A stretch of 64,000 nucleotides of DNA from an uncultured Bacteroidales bacterium (GTDB lineage: Bacteria > Bacteroidota > Bacteroidia > Bacteroidales > Bacteroidaceae), in NCBI GenBank assembly GCA_902798615.1, contig CADBXL010000008.1, positions 1-64,000 on the forward strand, in the 5' to 3' direction. Under the pieces are notes generated by a model that was not told where the DNA came from, ran no database searches, and saw only the letters and a list, made by a program, of their open reading frames with translations. How positions within the stretch are numbered: the stretch's first letter is position 1; every line of letters begins with the position of its first letter. Below, one piece after another: positions 39,831 to 49,695 of this stretch. Made by a program: the position numbers and the translations under genes.

Positions 39831-41759
39831 ATGAAAAAGAATCGAATTATTACGACCATATTTGCTTCGGCTCTTGCCTTGACAGTCTCTGCTCAGGTTT
39901 CCAATCTCAGCATAGACCAGAAGGGACATATATGCGCATCAGATGGAAATTCCATTTGGTATGCAAATAATCCGGCTTCACAATGGGTGTCAACCGCCCC
40001 ACCGATAGGAAACAAATGTACATGGATCAACTATATAGCACCTAAGACTCTTGCTATGTGCACAGAGAAAGACGGTGAAGGCCGTGTATATATATCTTCG
40101 AACAACGGCAAGACATGGAAAGCAAAGAAATTAGCTTCAAGTCCATGTTCTGCCGCCTTCTATTCAGATGAGAGCGGATTGTGGGTATCATTCTCAGATA
40201 TGGATATATATCATACCATGGATGAAGGCAGGACATGGAAAACAATTCATGTTCCTGCAGTTCCATCAGCACATATTACTGATATTTGCATGCTTAGTGC
40301 AAAGGAAGGACTGTTCGGCGTATCAGGAAACAAGATTTTGCATACTACCGATGGTGGTAAGACGTTCGAAAGCATCCCTACTCCATTGGATCAGGTATTG
40401 CGTGGAGGTGTACGTCTTTCGGATGACAAGACACCTGTCAGTCAGGTAATGCGCATAGGCCGTTTCTATATAGTAAAACAGGAAAGCTATTTCGTAACAA
40501 GCTACGACAACATAAACTGGCAACGCATACCGGATGTAACGTATGCTGCCATAACAGAAGCCGGTACGCTTATGACAGTCTTGTCAGACAACTCCATACA
40601 GGAGTATGACGACAAGCTAAGCAGGTCTTGGAAGAAGAAATTGACGGATGACACAAAACTTCATTCTGTAAATTCCATCTGCGTGGATATGAACTATGCT
40701 TATGTAAGCTTTGACGATAAGATATGGCGTTCTGATGGAGATACGGTAAATGTCTTTACTCCTTCTGATATAGAAGGAAAACATCTTTCATATACCATTC
40801 CAGCACCAAAAGAAATTGTAACGGCAACCGATACAAAAACTGTTGTTAAGCGTAGTGAGGAATGTGAGAAAGCCGTAAACCTATTCCTTAAAGGTGACTA
40901 TGACAATGCTTTCCCATTGTTGAATACATTATCATCAGATAATGACAATGAGATTCTGGAGAATCTCGCATATTGCTATGAGGAAGGAAAAGGTACTCAG
41001 CAAGACTATGCCAAGGCTATTCAACTTCTTGCCCGTGCAGCAAACAACGGTTCTGACTATGCCCTTCTAAATATGGGTTACTATTACTTGAATGGCTGGG
41101 CTGTAAAGAAAGATACGCTACGTGCCCTTGCTTTATGGGAGCGTGCATCAGAGCATGGATATGATTTTGCAAATCAAAATCTCGCCAACCACTATGCCTA
41201 TGAAGGTGATGTTGAGAAGACTGCAAAATATATAGGAAAATCAGTTGCCCTCGGCAACAAGGAAGCTATGTATAAGTATGCCATGCTCAATATGGACGGA
41301 ATGGGAGTGAAAAAAGACTCTATACAAGGTATGACATATCTAAAGAAAGCTGCTGATTTGGGCGTAGCTGAAGCTATGACATATATTGGAGATTCATATC
41401 TATCCGGACGCATACTCCCAAAGAACAGTCTTCTTGGTGTTGCATATATTGAGAAGGCAATAGAGGGAGGTGACATTTATGCAAAGAAATTCCTTGCCCG
41501 TTGCTATATCAAGGGTGAAGGCACAGACAGAGACAACAAGACTGGATTCAGGCTTTTAAAGGAAGCTGCTGATGCAGGAGATACAGAAGCATATAATGGT
41601 GTTGCAACCTGCTTTATTGAAGGTGTCGGGACACTTCCTGATCCTGAAATGGCCATTCATTACTTGAAACTCGCAGAAGTTTCAGGTGATACTTCCGCAT
41701 CGTTAAAGATAAAGGAAGTTCAAAATATAATGGCGAGAACACAGTCGCAAAAGAAATAA
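39831..41759 (+). CDS. Secreted propeller (BNR/YCF48-like) plus Sel1-repeat protein
   Basis: 642 residues. Signal peptide about 1-22 (ending VSAQ). Residues about 25-320 have BNR-type repeats (YISSNNGKTWKAKKL, YHTMDEGRTWKTIHV, LHTTDGGKTFESIP), a beta-propeller; about 345-635 have Sel1-like repeats (ACYEEGKGTQQDYAKAIQLL-type: YCYEEGKGTQQDYAKAIQLL, YYYLNGWAVKKDTLRALALW, SYLSGRILPKNSLLGVAYIE). The combination of surface propeller and Sel1 solenoid is unusual and suggests a protein-binding scaffold in the envelope. It precedes the hybrid regulator. Confidence 0.8.
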   Translation: MKKNRIITTIFASALALTVSAQVSNLSIDQKGHICASDGNSIWYANNPASQWVSTAPPIGNKCTWINYIAPKTLAMCTEKDGEGRVYISSNNGKTWKAKKLASSPCSAAFYSDESGLWVSFSDMDIYHTMDEGRTWKTIHVPAVPSAHITDICMLSAKEGLFGVSGNKILHTTDGGKTFESIPTPLDQVLRGGVRLSDDKTPVSQVMRIGRFYIVKQESYFVTSYDNINWQRIPDVTYAAITEAGTLMTVLSDNSIQEYDDKLSRSWKKKLTDDTKLHSVNSICVDMNYAYVSFDDKIWRSDGDTVNVFTPSDIEGKHLSYTIPAPKEIVTATDTKTVVKRSEECEKAVNLFLKGDYDNAFPLLNTLSSDNDNEILENLAYCYEEGKGTQQDYAKAIQLLARAANNGSDYALLNMGYYYLNGWAVKKDTLRALALWERASEHGYDFANQNLANHYAYEGDVEKTAKYIGKSVALGNKEAMYKYAMLNMDGMGVKKDSIQGMTYLKKAADLGVAEAMTYIGDSYLSGRILPKNSLLGVAYIEKAIEGGDIYAKKFLARCYIKGEGTDRDNKTGFRLLKEAADAGDTEAYNGVATCFIEGVGTLPDPEMAIHYLKLAEVSGDTSASLKIKEVQNIMARTQSQKK

Positions 41760-41872
41760 TATGACAGGTTTCTCAACTTCCCCCGATAGAGGGAGCAAGA
41801 AAATCAGGATAAGTAATAAACAAGATGAAAATGATAAAATGATAATAACTAACCTTAAACACACTTAATTAG

Positions 41873-44800
41873 ATGTCAAAACAAGCTATCCTAACAACGT
41901 CTTTTCTGGCATTGTCGCTTTGCGCCAATGCACAGTTTAATATGCTATTCACTTCTGATTCCGAATTGCCAAACAGTTTGGTAAATAAGGTTGAAGAAGA
42001 TAAGAATGGCATGATCTGGGTTGCCACGGAAGATGGATTGTGTAAGTACAACGGCTCAAGGTTCATCACCTACCGTCACAACTCGGCAAATTCAAATTCT
42101 CTTAGTCACAACTTCGTTCGTACAATATGTGCAGACTCCGTAGGAAATGTAGTAGTTGGAACAATCAACGGCGTACAGGTATATAATATACAGACGGACG
42201 ACTTCACTCCACGCATCTCTGCCAAGGAAATTGGTGCACGAATGGGTAATGTGAATTCGATTTTGCGACTTTCTGACGGAGTATTCTTTATTGGAGGTAC
42301 CGATGCCTTTACCCTTCACATCAACAAGAAAGGCGAGATATCACCAAAGAGGAACGCTTTTACGGGTAAGACTCATGATATACATCGTGTTGCCCAGACT
42401 CCCGACGGCATTATATGGGTATCAAGACAGGCTGACGGCGTTATGTTCGCCGACAAGAACGGAAAGCTTCACAATGTGAAGAACTACGATGGAAGTGAGT
42501 ATAACTTCTCCAGTTTGTGCGTTGGTCGTGACGGAATCCTATATGCAGGAGATGTCGAGTCAGGACTCTATTTCTATAATGCCAAGACCAAACATTTCGA
42601 CATAGTAAAAGGTACAGAAGGTATCATGAAGGTACGTGACATTAAGACTATGCCTAATTCCGACAATGTATGTATAGCAACTGACGGAAATGGCGTGATG
42701 TTCTTTAATATCCGTACACACCAGTTTGTACCATCCCATCAGTTTGATGACCCTTTTGTTGATATTTCTTCCCAGAAGGCACATTCACTCTACATAAATA
42801 AACATGGTGATATATGGATGGCCCTTTACCAAAAGGGCGTATTCATGGCATCAAACAGTTCAGCTCCTTTCGGATATATTGGTCGTCGCTCTCAGAAATA
42901 TGATTTGATTGGTGACCGTTGTGTAACCTCCATAATCGAGACAAAAGATAAGAAAATATGGATTAGCACGGATAATGGCGGTCTATATGGTCTCACGCCT
43001 GATTTTCATACTTTCGCTAAATTCCGGGTAGGAACAGGTGCAAATGATTTGCCTCCAACGATTCAGGGACTTTTCTGTGATTCACAAGGCAGACTGTGGT
43101 TTGGATCATATAACAGAGGTTGTGGTATCGTGAACACTTCAACAGGAAAAGCGATGTATGTTCCTATTGAAGGACAGCCAGGCAGAAAGACAAGCGTATA
43201 TGGATATGCAGAAGACAAACATGGTACCATCTGGGTTGCCACAATGGGACAAGGCATATTCCGCTATGATGCCTCACGCAATTTGATGACGTTCTATACG
43301 TATAGCGATGGTACACGATGGACGAACTCCATTTTCTACGACTCTAATACAGATAGAATCTATACAGGTACATACGATGGCATAGTTTGGTTCAACCCGA
43401 AAGATCCAAAGAAGACTATGCATCGTATGGGTGAATCTGAGATTATCTATAGTATAACCCGTCTTAACAGTAATACACTTGGTTTTGCTACTTCAAAAGG
43501 TGTGACGTTGCTTGACACCAGCAATGACAAGCTAAGAACCATTACAAAAGAAAATGGTCTTATATATGCTGTACAGATGGGTAATGACGGACATCTGTGG
43601 CTCAGCACGAGTATGGGACTCATCCGTTTCAATCTGAAGGATAACACTAGTGAAACCTTCACCTCACGTGATGGCCTTCAGGGTAATGAATTCTATAAGA
43701 ATGCATGCCTACGTTCTGATGATGGTCGTCTATGGTTCGGTGGTATCAACGGCATTACATACTTCTATCCTAATCGTATAGGAGAAAGAAGTACGAAATG
43801 TACTACACGTGTAGTAACAATTCGTGCAAATGAGCGATTCCTCGGTCTTAACCAGTCTATGGAATATGAACTTGAGGCAGAAGACAACACCTTTACAGCA
43901 GAGTTCGCAGCATTACCTCTCTACATGACTCATCGTATAGCCTATAGCTATAAACTTGACGATGGCAATTGGGAAACACTTCCAATCCCACAGAATCGTG
44001 TTGTATTCAATGGTCTATCAAGCGGAAGCCATGTACTATATACCAAAACAATAATTGACGGTCGTGATTCTGATGTAACAGAAACATACATTCACATCGC
44101 ATACCCTTGGTATCTCAGATGGTGGGCTTTGTTAATCTGGCTGGCTATATTTGCATGTATTGTGTATATGACTCTTACAGAAATACAACGCCGTCGTAAA
44201 CTGCATCGTAGTATCCGTGAGCATCAGCGTGAAGAGCAGGCAAAAGAACAGAAACTGCAATTCTTCATGAATATCGTTCACGATCTGCGCACTCCTATAA
44301 CTTTGATATCCACTCCATTACAGAAGTTACTCTCTACAGACCACGAGCCTGAGCGTCAGCGTCTTTACGGTACTATGAACCGTAATACAGACCGTCTGCT
44401 TCGTCTTACAGACCAGATTATGGATCTACGTAAGATTGATCTTGGAAAAATGGAACTTCGCTGTACAGATGTTGCACTCAGTCCATTCGTAAAAGGAGTT
44501 GTTGCCTATACAGAGGATATAGCTCAAAGCCGTCGTCAGACACTTACGTTTAAAGACTACACTAACGGTCACGTAAGCGTCATGTTAGATACAGACTGTT
44601 TTGAAAAGATTCTACTCAATTTATTGAGCAATTCTTTGAAATATACTCCGGAAAACGGTAGTGTAACTGTCAGCATTGACATTGAACCCAAAACTGACCT
44701 CAAGGCTGGTAGCGACGTAACACTCCTTCTCAAGGTTGTTGACACAGGTATAGGAATTCCAGACGAAGAGAAACGTAATATCTTTACCCGCTTCTATCAA

Positions 44801-45814
44801 GTTCACACTAATGGAAAATACGTCAAGGGTACGGGCATTGGACTTAACTTGGTGAAATCTCTCGTTGAACTTCATCAGGGAAGCATCGATGTAAGTGATA
44901 ACCCAGAAGGACAGGGGGTATGTTTCTCTGTAGCATTGCCTCTAAAGACCAGTTCAACAGAAATAGTAACAGGCGAAGCATTACAATTCCAAGAGGTTCA
45001 GGAAGAAGTTATCGCATCACCTGATGCAAACGGAGGACATACAAAGCTCAAATCTCGCAAGACAATTCTCGTTGTCGATGACGATGATGAGATACGTTCA
45101 TTCCTATGCGAGGAAATGGCATCACTTTACAATGTCATAGACTGTGCAGATGGAAAGACTGCATACCAGACCCTTAACAAGGAGCATATAGATATCGTTA
45201 TCAGCGATATCATGATGCCAGAGATTGACGGAATAGAATTGTGTAGACTAATCCGTCAGAATGTCCGAATCAGTCATCTGCCTATCATACTGCTTACAGC
45301 AAAGGGTACTGACCGTGACCGAATAGAGGGACTTCAGACTACTGCTGATGCATACATCACAAAGCCATTCAACATCGCTCTTCTTCAAACTATCGTAAGC
45401 AATCTCCTACTGCGTCAGGAAAAACTACGTAATACATTCAAGGGCAATGAGCTTCCTACAGACCAGATAACGACTCCAGAGATTCAGTCTGCAGATGAGA
45501 AACTGCTTGAACGTCTTGTGAAGTGTATTAACGACAATCTGGATAACCCAGATCTGACCTCGGAATACCTTGCATCAGAGGTTGGACTGAGTCGAGTACA
45601 TCTTTACAGAAAACTCAAGGAACTCACCAATCAGTCTGCAACGAACTATATCCGTAACATCAGACTCACAAAGGCTGCTGAGCTCTTACGACAGAAGAAA
45701 TGTTCTATCTCAGAGGTTGCATACCTTGTAGGATATCGCACACCGAACCATTTCTCTACGGCATTCAAGGAACTGTATGGCGTTTCACCATCAGAATATG
45801 TCAAGGAGCAATAA
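41873..45814 (+). CDS. Hybrid two-component regulator (sensor propeller, kinase, receiver, AraC HTH)
   Basis: 1313 residues. Signal peptide about 1-21. Periplasmic two-propeller sensor with Reg_prop repeats (NKVEEDKNGMIWVATEDGLCKYNG, IWISTDNGGLYGL, LWFGSYNRGCGIV) to about 680, a Y_Y_Y domain to about 740, one membrane helix about 746-770, HisKA with VHDLRTPITLI (His803), HATPase about 890-1030 (NLLSNSLKYTP, GIGLNLVKSL), receiver with Asp1112 in VISDIMMPE, and AraC-type HTH about 1220-1313 (LSRVHLYRKLKELTNQS). Such proteins usually control a glycan-use locus; no SusC/D pair is adjacent, so the target is unclear. Confidence 0.95.
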   Translation: MSKQAILTTSFLALSLCANAQFNMLFTSDSELPNSLVNKVEEDKNGMIWVATEDGLCKYNGSRFITYRHNSANSNSLSHNFVRTICADSVGNVVVGTINGVQVYNIQTDDFTPRISAKEIGARMGNVNSILRLSDGVFFIGGTDAFTLHINKKGEISPKRNAFTGKTHDIHRVAQTPDGIIWVSRQADGVMFADKNGKLHNVKNYDGSEYNFSSLCVGRDGILYAGDVESGLYFYNAKTKHFDIVKGTEGIMKVRDIKTMPNSDNVCIATDGNGVMFFNIRTHQFVPSHQFDDPFVDISSQKAHSLYINKHGDIWMALYQKGVFMASNSSAPFGYIGRRSQKYDLIGDRCVTSIIETKDKKIWISTDNGGLYGLTPDFHTFAKFRVGTGANDLPPTIQGLFCDSQGRLWFGSYNRGCGIVNTSTGKAMYVPIEGQPGRKTSVYGYAEDKHGTIWVATMGQGIFRYDASRNLMTFYTYSDGTRWTNSIFYDSNTDRIYTGTYDGIVWFNPKDPKKTMHRMGESEIIYSITRLNSNTLGFATSKGVTLLDTSNDKLRTITKENGLIYAVQMGNDGHLWLSTSMGLIRFNLKDNTSETFTSRDGLQGNEFYKNACLRSDDGRLWFGGINGITYFYPNRIGERSTKCTTRVVTIRANERFLGLNQSMEYELEAEDNTFTAEFAALPLYMTHRIAYSYKLDDGNWETLPIPQNRVVFNGLSSGSHVLYTKTIIDGRDSDVTETYIHIAYPWYLRWWALLIWLAIFACIVYMTLTEIQRRRKLHRSIREHQREEQAKEQKLQFFMNIVHDLRTPITLISTPLQKLLSTDHEPERQRLYGTMNRNTDRLLRLTDQIMDLRKIDLGKMELRCTDVALSPFVKGVVAYTEDIAQSRRQTLTFKDYTNGHVSVMLDTDCFEKILLNLLSNSLKYTPENGSVTVSIDIEPKTDLKAGSDVTLLLKVVDTGIGIPDEEKRNIFTRFYQVHTNGKYVKGTGIGLNLVKSLVELHQGSIDVSDNPEGQGVCFSVALPLKTSSTEIVTGEALQFQEVQEEVIASPDANGGHTKLKSRKTILVVDDDDEIRSFLCEEMASLYNVIDCADGKTAYQTLNKEHIDIVISDIMMPEIDGIELCRLIRQNVRISHLPIILLTAKGTDRDRIEGLQTTADAYITKPFNIALLQTIVSNLLLRQEKLRNTFKGNELPTDQITTPEIQSADEKLLERLVKCINDNLDNPDLTSEYLASEVGLSRVHLYRKLKELTNQSATNYIRNIRLTKAAELLRQKKCSISEVAYLVGYRTPNHFSTAFKELYGVSPSEYVKEQ

Positions 45815-45844
45815 CAATCTCTTACAGAGAGAAGATTCTTTTAT

Positions 45845-46969
45845 ATGTTCAAAATCATAACTGTATATATTATATGCCTGGTGCTGCTACTATTCCTTTT
45901 CGGATATGTGGCAGCACCAATATTGTGTTATGCCGAAGGATGGAAAACATTCTATTACGATGGCGACTATCTTTCATTGATGTTATCTTCCTATGGAGCA
46001 ATCGGCACTATCAAAGCATTTCTGCTCCAGTTTTTTGCCAAGCCTTATCATGGAGCAATAGTCATGACGCTAACATCACTTGTGTTTATGGCTATTGTCA
46101 ACTATTTCCTTAAACGCTTCATGAAAAAAATGACGGCATGTATAGTAAGTGCTATTATCTGTCTTATCTCCGCAGTATCAGTAACAAGTTGGTTAGGATC
46201 AATAAATCCGAAATACCTTCTCGGATTTGGAAATGCTAATGAAAAAAGCGGGGTTACATATATGCGACTAAGCAACTACGTGCGCCATCAGCAATGGGAT
46301 GAAATTATCAATATCTGTAACGAAAATTCTCCCATAAAAAATCTCCTTCACCAGAATTGTCTTAATATGGCACTGGCAGAAAAGGAATTACTTGGAGAAA
46401 GGCTCCTTGATCAACCGGTTAAAGACATAAGCAGCATTTATGTCAACGACATTCAGACAGCAGAAGTTGCAGGACTACTTAGCGATGTGTATTTCTCGTT
46501 TGGGCACATAGCACAAAGCCAGCGCTACGCTTTTGAAACTAACGAGAAGATGCACAACCTATCCCCGCGTATGCTTCAAAGACTTATTGAAACCAATCTA
46601 ATATATGGACAGAAAGAAGTGGCTGACAAGTATCTTTCTATTCTATCAAAAAGCCTATACTATAAGGATTGGAAACCAACGGAAGAATTAATTGAAGAGA
46701 AGAAGAAATGTCTCTTTGCCGACAACCGCTTCTCTGGAATAAAAGGACTTGATGATGACCTTCTCCACATTGCACGTAATACACGCGGTAATCGTCAGTG
46801 CCGTATAACCCTACAATATCTTGGCTCACTATATATCCTTGCAGGTTACGATAGTCTGTTCGTGAAGATGGCAAATGAATTTAGTGGTTCACAAGACCTG
46901 TCCAAACCCATGCCACGATATTTCCAGAGTTACTATAATCACTTAACAGAGAAAAAAGATGAACAGTAA
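45845..46969 (+). CDS. DUF6057-like membrane protein
   Basis: 374 residues. About three membrane helices in the first 120 residues (IITVYIICLVLLLFLFGYVA, FFAKPYHGAIVMTLTSLVFM, CIVSAIICLISAVSVTSWLG), then a large helical, TPR-like soluble part (VRHQQWDEIINICNEN, LNMALAEKELLGERLLDQP, SPRMLQRLIETNLIYGQKEV). It resembles DUF6057 proteins of Bacteroidetes, which as I recall are often longer, so it may be a short version. The stop overlaps the next start by 11 bases, so the two products are likely partners. Follows the hybrid regulator by 30 bases. Confidence 0.7.
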   Translation: MFKIITVYIICLVLLLFLFGYVAAPILCYAEGWKTFYYDGDYLSLMLSSYGAIGTIKAFLLQFFAKPYHGAIVMTLTSLVFMAIVNYFLKRFMKKMTACIVSAIICLISAVSVTSWLGSINPKYLLGFGNANEKSGVTYMRLSNYVRHQQWDEIINICNENSPIKNLLHQNCLNMALAEKELLGERLLDQPVKDISSIYVNDIQTAEVAGLLSDVYFSFGHIAQSQRYAFETNEKMHNLSPRMLQRLIETNLIYGQKEVADKYLSILSKSLYYKDWKPTEELIEEKKKCLFADNRFSGIKGLDDDLLHIARNTRGNRQCRITLQYLGSLYILAGYDSLFVKMANEFSGSQDLSKPMPRYFQSYYNHLTEKKDEQ

Positions 46970-48395
46970 AGTCATAATAAAACATTTTATATATTGCATC
47001 TTACTATGCACAATTATGGCATCATGTTCATCAAAAAGACAGAATGCCACTCCACTCAACGTAAAACCAGAAATATATCCTGACTATACGGAAGTGACTA
47101 TGCCATGCAATATAGCCCCTCCAACATTCGAACTATGCCAGCCATCTGACATTGACAAATTGGAGCGACTTCAGGCGGTATTTGAAGCTGGCAAAAATGA
47201 AACCGTTGTTGAATGCAATGGAGCTGATGGATTCTGTATATCCCCAGATGACTGGCAATTACTGACACAGTCTGCAGATGTCATATCAATTACAATACAA
47301 GGATATGATGGCAATAAATGGGTAGAATACGCCCCATTCAACATCTATATATCTCACGATTCCATTGATTCATACCTCACATATCGTCTCATAGAACCAG
47401 GTTATGAAATATGGAATGAAATCAGTATTTGCCAACGCAACCTTGAGACTTACGAAGAGAAAACTATCATAAACAATAAGGCTACAGGCGGTGGATGTAT
47501 AAACTGTCACTCATTCTGCAATCGAGATGCCTCTATGATGTCACTTCATCTCCGAAAAAGCAACGCAGGTACATATATAGTGAAGCAGGGCATTGCAAAT
47601 AAAATATCTCCCACTCCGTCATTCGTTTATCCTTCATGGCATCCACAAGGAAGATACATAGCCTATTCGCAGAACGATACCAAACAGATGTTCCACACCA
47701 CAGACATCAATCGTATAGAAGTCTTTGATTTCCACTCTGACATCATTGTATATGATACGCAGAATGGTGATGTACTTACTTGCCCGCAACTCCACTCTCC
47801 TCTTGCCTTTGAAACATTTCCTTCATGGAGTTCTGACGGAAAATATCTATATTATTGTTCAGCAGACAGCGTAGAGATACCAGCAGATTACGATAAGGCT
47901 CACTATTCCCTATGCCGAATCTCCTTCGATGCTGCCATAGGTAAATTTGGAGAGAAAATAGATACCATCTATAACGCTCGTACTCTTGGCGGTAGCATTT
48001 CATTTCCAAGAGAATCACCTGATGGAAAATGGATTCTATACACCCATCATGGCTACGGAAACTTCTCCATTTGGCATAAGGATGCTGACCTATGGATGCA
48101 ACCAACCGATATCAGCACCCCTACTCCACTCATTAAGCTAAAATCTCCACGCTCTGACAGCTATCACACATGGAGTAGCACAGGTAAATGGGTAGTCTTC
48201 AGTTCACGAAGGGAAGACGGACTTTATACGCGTCCATATATAATGCATTGGGATGGCAAAACATTCTCCAAGCCATTCCCTATACCGCAGGAAACTGCCA
48301 CCCACGATAAGAAACTACTAAAGTCATATAATATCCCCGAATTCACCACAAATGCCTTTACAGCAAATGATGCTCTTATGAATGCTTTGGAATAA
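46959..48395 (+). CDS. Lipoprotein with PD40 (TolB-like) propeller and a CxxCH haem motif
   Basis: 478 residues. Lipobox MASC (Cys22). An N-terminal beta domain to about 165 (WVEYAPFNIYISHDSIDSYL) is followed by GGGCINCHSFCN at about 178-189, a CxxCH haem c-type motif, then a TolB-like propeller with PD40 repeats (YPSWHPQGRYIAYSQND, FPSWSSDGKYLYYCSAD, SFPRESPDGKWILYTHHG, TWSSTGKWVVFSSRR). Exported, probably outer-membrane attached. If the motif binds haem the protein is a redox-capable propeller, but distal ligands and maturation were not checked. It overlaps the DUF6057-like gene. Confidence 0.8.
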   Translation: MNSKVIIKHFIYCILLCTIMASCSSKRQNATPLNVKPEIYPDYTEVTMPCNIAPPTFELCQPSDIDKLERLQAVFEAGKNETVVECNGADGFCISPDDWQLLTQSADVISITIQGYDGNKWVEYAPFNIYISHDSIDSYLTYRLIEPGYEIWNEISICQRNLETYEEKTIINNKATGGGCINCHSFCNRDASMMSLHLRKSNAGTYIVKQGIANKISPTPSFVYPSWHPQGRYIAYSQNDTKQMFHTTDINRIEVFDFHSDIIVYDTQNGDVLTCPQLHSPLAFETFPSWSSDGKYLYYCSADSVEIPADYDKAHYSLCRISFDAAIGKFGEKIDTIYNARTLGGSISFPRESPDGKWILYTHHGYGNFSIWHKDADLWMQPTDISTPTPLIKLKSPRSDSYHTWSSTGKWVVFSSRREDGLYTRPYIMHWDGKTFSKPFPIPQETATHDKKLLKSYNIPEFTTNAFTANDALMNALE

Positions 48396-48454
48396 GAAGA
48401 GAATTTTCCCCGTAAAAGATAGGGAAAACTCCACACCCGATTATAGTTTTCCCC

Positions 48455-48485
48455 TTTGGTTCTTGAGAAAAAACATGTACCTTTG
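48455..48485 (+). promoter_or_regulatory. Promoter before the small Cys/His protein
   Basis: TTTG (48455-48458), 19-bp spacer, TACCTTTG (48478-48485). Starts a separate two-gene unit (48542 and 48929). Confidence 0.8.
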
Positions 48486-48541
48486 CCTTCGAAATCATAA
48501 AAGTCTAACGAGTCGCAAGACTCATTAAAACGGAAAAGAAT

Positions 48542-48904
48542 ATGAAGGCAACATTCAAAAGCATGATGGTAATCGGAATGATGATCCTCGGCACAGCAAC
48601 AGCATTCGGAAAGTCAAACTTTAATGTTGACAAGTATAATGCAACCAAAGCTCCTTACACGATGACTGTACACAAAGACTGCAAGATTCGTCACAAGCAT
48701 GACAAATATTGCGGTAACTCATTCACCGTAAGGATGGACAAGAAGATGGAGAAGCACTTCAACGAACAAAAACATAAGTTCGACAAACGTGGAATGTGCA
48801 AGAAATGCAGTCTCACTATCTACGAGATCCATTCTGTTGAGCGCGAATTGAGGAATAGTCGCCCTACCCCTCCTCCACCTCCAGCACATCGTCCACATTA
48901 CTAA
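48542..48904 (+). CDS. Small secreted Cys/His-rich protein
   Basis: 120 residues. Signal peptide about 1-23 (ending TAFGK). The mature part has HKDCKIRHKHDKYCGNS, then MCKKCSL with a CxxC and a Pro-rich tail (PTPPPPPAHRPHY). Four Cys and many His suggest metal binding or haem capture, but no family is recognised. It is followed after 24 bases by the SIMPL gene. Likely in the periplasm. Confidence 0.7.
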   Translation: MKATFKSMMVIGMMILGTATAFGKSNFNVDKYNATKAPYTMTVHKDCKIRHKHDKYCGNSFTVRMDKKMEKHFNEQKHKFDKRGMCKKCSLTIYEIHSVERELRNSRPTPPPPPAHRPHY

Positions 48905-48928
48905 AACACTAAATTAACGAAGTAGATT

Positions 48929-49636
48929 ATGAATACAAGTGAAAAGATTGTCCCTGCTGCAATCATTGCCATAAGTGTAGTAATAGCAGGACTCTCACTC
49001 CGTAGTGGTATCGTCACCTTCAAGGAGATGGATAGGAAGGTGTCAGTCAAGGGACTTGCCGAGCGCGAAGTCAAAGCCGACAAGGTTACATGGCCGCTCA
49101 TCTATAAGGAGATAGGCAACGATCCTTCTGAGATGTACGACCGTCTGAGTTCAAAGAACAAGCGTGTCATCGCATTCCTAAAGTCTGCCGGCATCAAGGA
49201 TTCCGACATAAGTGTCAATCCCCCTGTTATCTCCGACCGACAGGCAGACAACTACGGCAATGAGATTATGAACTATCGTTACAAGGCTACAAGCGTCATC
49301 ACCGTCACCTCTTCTGAAGTTGACAAGGTACGACAGCTGATGCGCAGACAGTCAGAACTCATGAAACAGGGTATTGCCATTGTAAGCGAGGAATACGGCA
49401 ATAACTCTATAACATACGAGTTCACAGGCCTTAACAAAATCAAACCAGAGATGGTGGAAGAGGCAACAAAGAATGCACGTACAACCGCACAGAAATTTGC
49501 AGAAGATTCTGACAGCAAACTTGGTGGCATACGTAATGCACAACAGGGACAGTTCTCAATTGAAGACCGCGATGCCAATACTCCTTATATAAAGAAAGTC
49601 AGAGTTGTAAACACAGTAGAATATTCATTAGAGTAA
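48929..49636 (+). CDS. SIMPL-domain (DUF541) protein
   Basis: 235 residues with an N-terminal membrane anchor (about 8-26) and then a SIMPL domain: VSVKGLAEREVKADKVTWPL, IAFLKSAGIKDSDISVNPP, YRYKATSVITVTSSEVDKV, ITYEFTGLNKIKPEMVEEA, KKVRVVNTVEYSLE. Members are periplasmic or outer-membrane proteins of unclear role, some linked to stress and channel formation. Ends at a bidirectional terminator. Confidence 0.9.
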   Translation: MNTSEKIVPAAIIAISVVIAGLSLRSGIVTFKEMDRKVSVKGLAEREVKADKVTWPLIYKEIGNDPSEMYDRLSSKNKRVIAFLKSAGIKDSDISVNPPVISDRQADNYGNEIMNYRYKATSVITVTSSEVDKVRQLMRRQSELMKQGIAIVSEEYGNNSITYEFTGLNKIKPEMVEEATKNARTTAQKFAEDSDSKLGGIRNAQQGQFSIEDRDANTPYIKKVRVVNTVEYSLE

Positions 49637-49660
49637 TATTAACCTTAATTCCATATATAA

Positions 49661-49690
49661 AAAGAGCGGATCGTAATATCCGCTCTTTCC
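49661..49690. terminator. Bidirectional terminator
   Basis: AAAGAGCGGAT pairs with ATCCGCTCTTT over a CGTAAT loop, then T-rich. Serves the SIMPL gene and the convergent HAD gene. Confidence 0.85.
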
Positions 49691-49695
49691 CTTTT

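Noticed and set aside
41873-48395. Polysaccharide utilisation locus
   Set aside because: The hybrid regulator is typical of such loci, but no SusC/SusD pair or glycan enzyme is adjacent.
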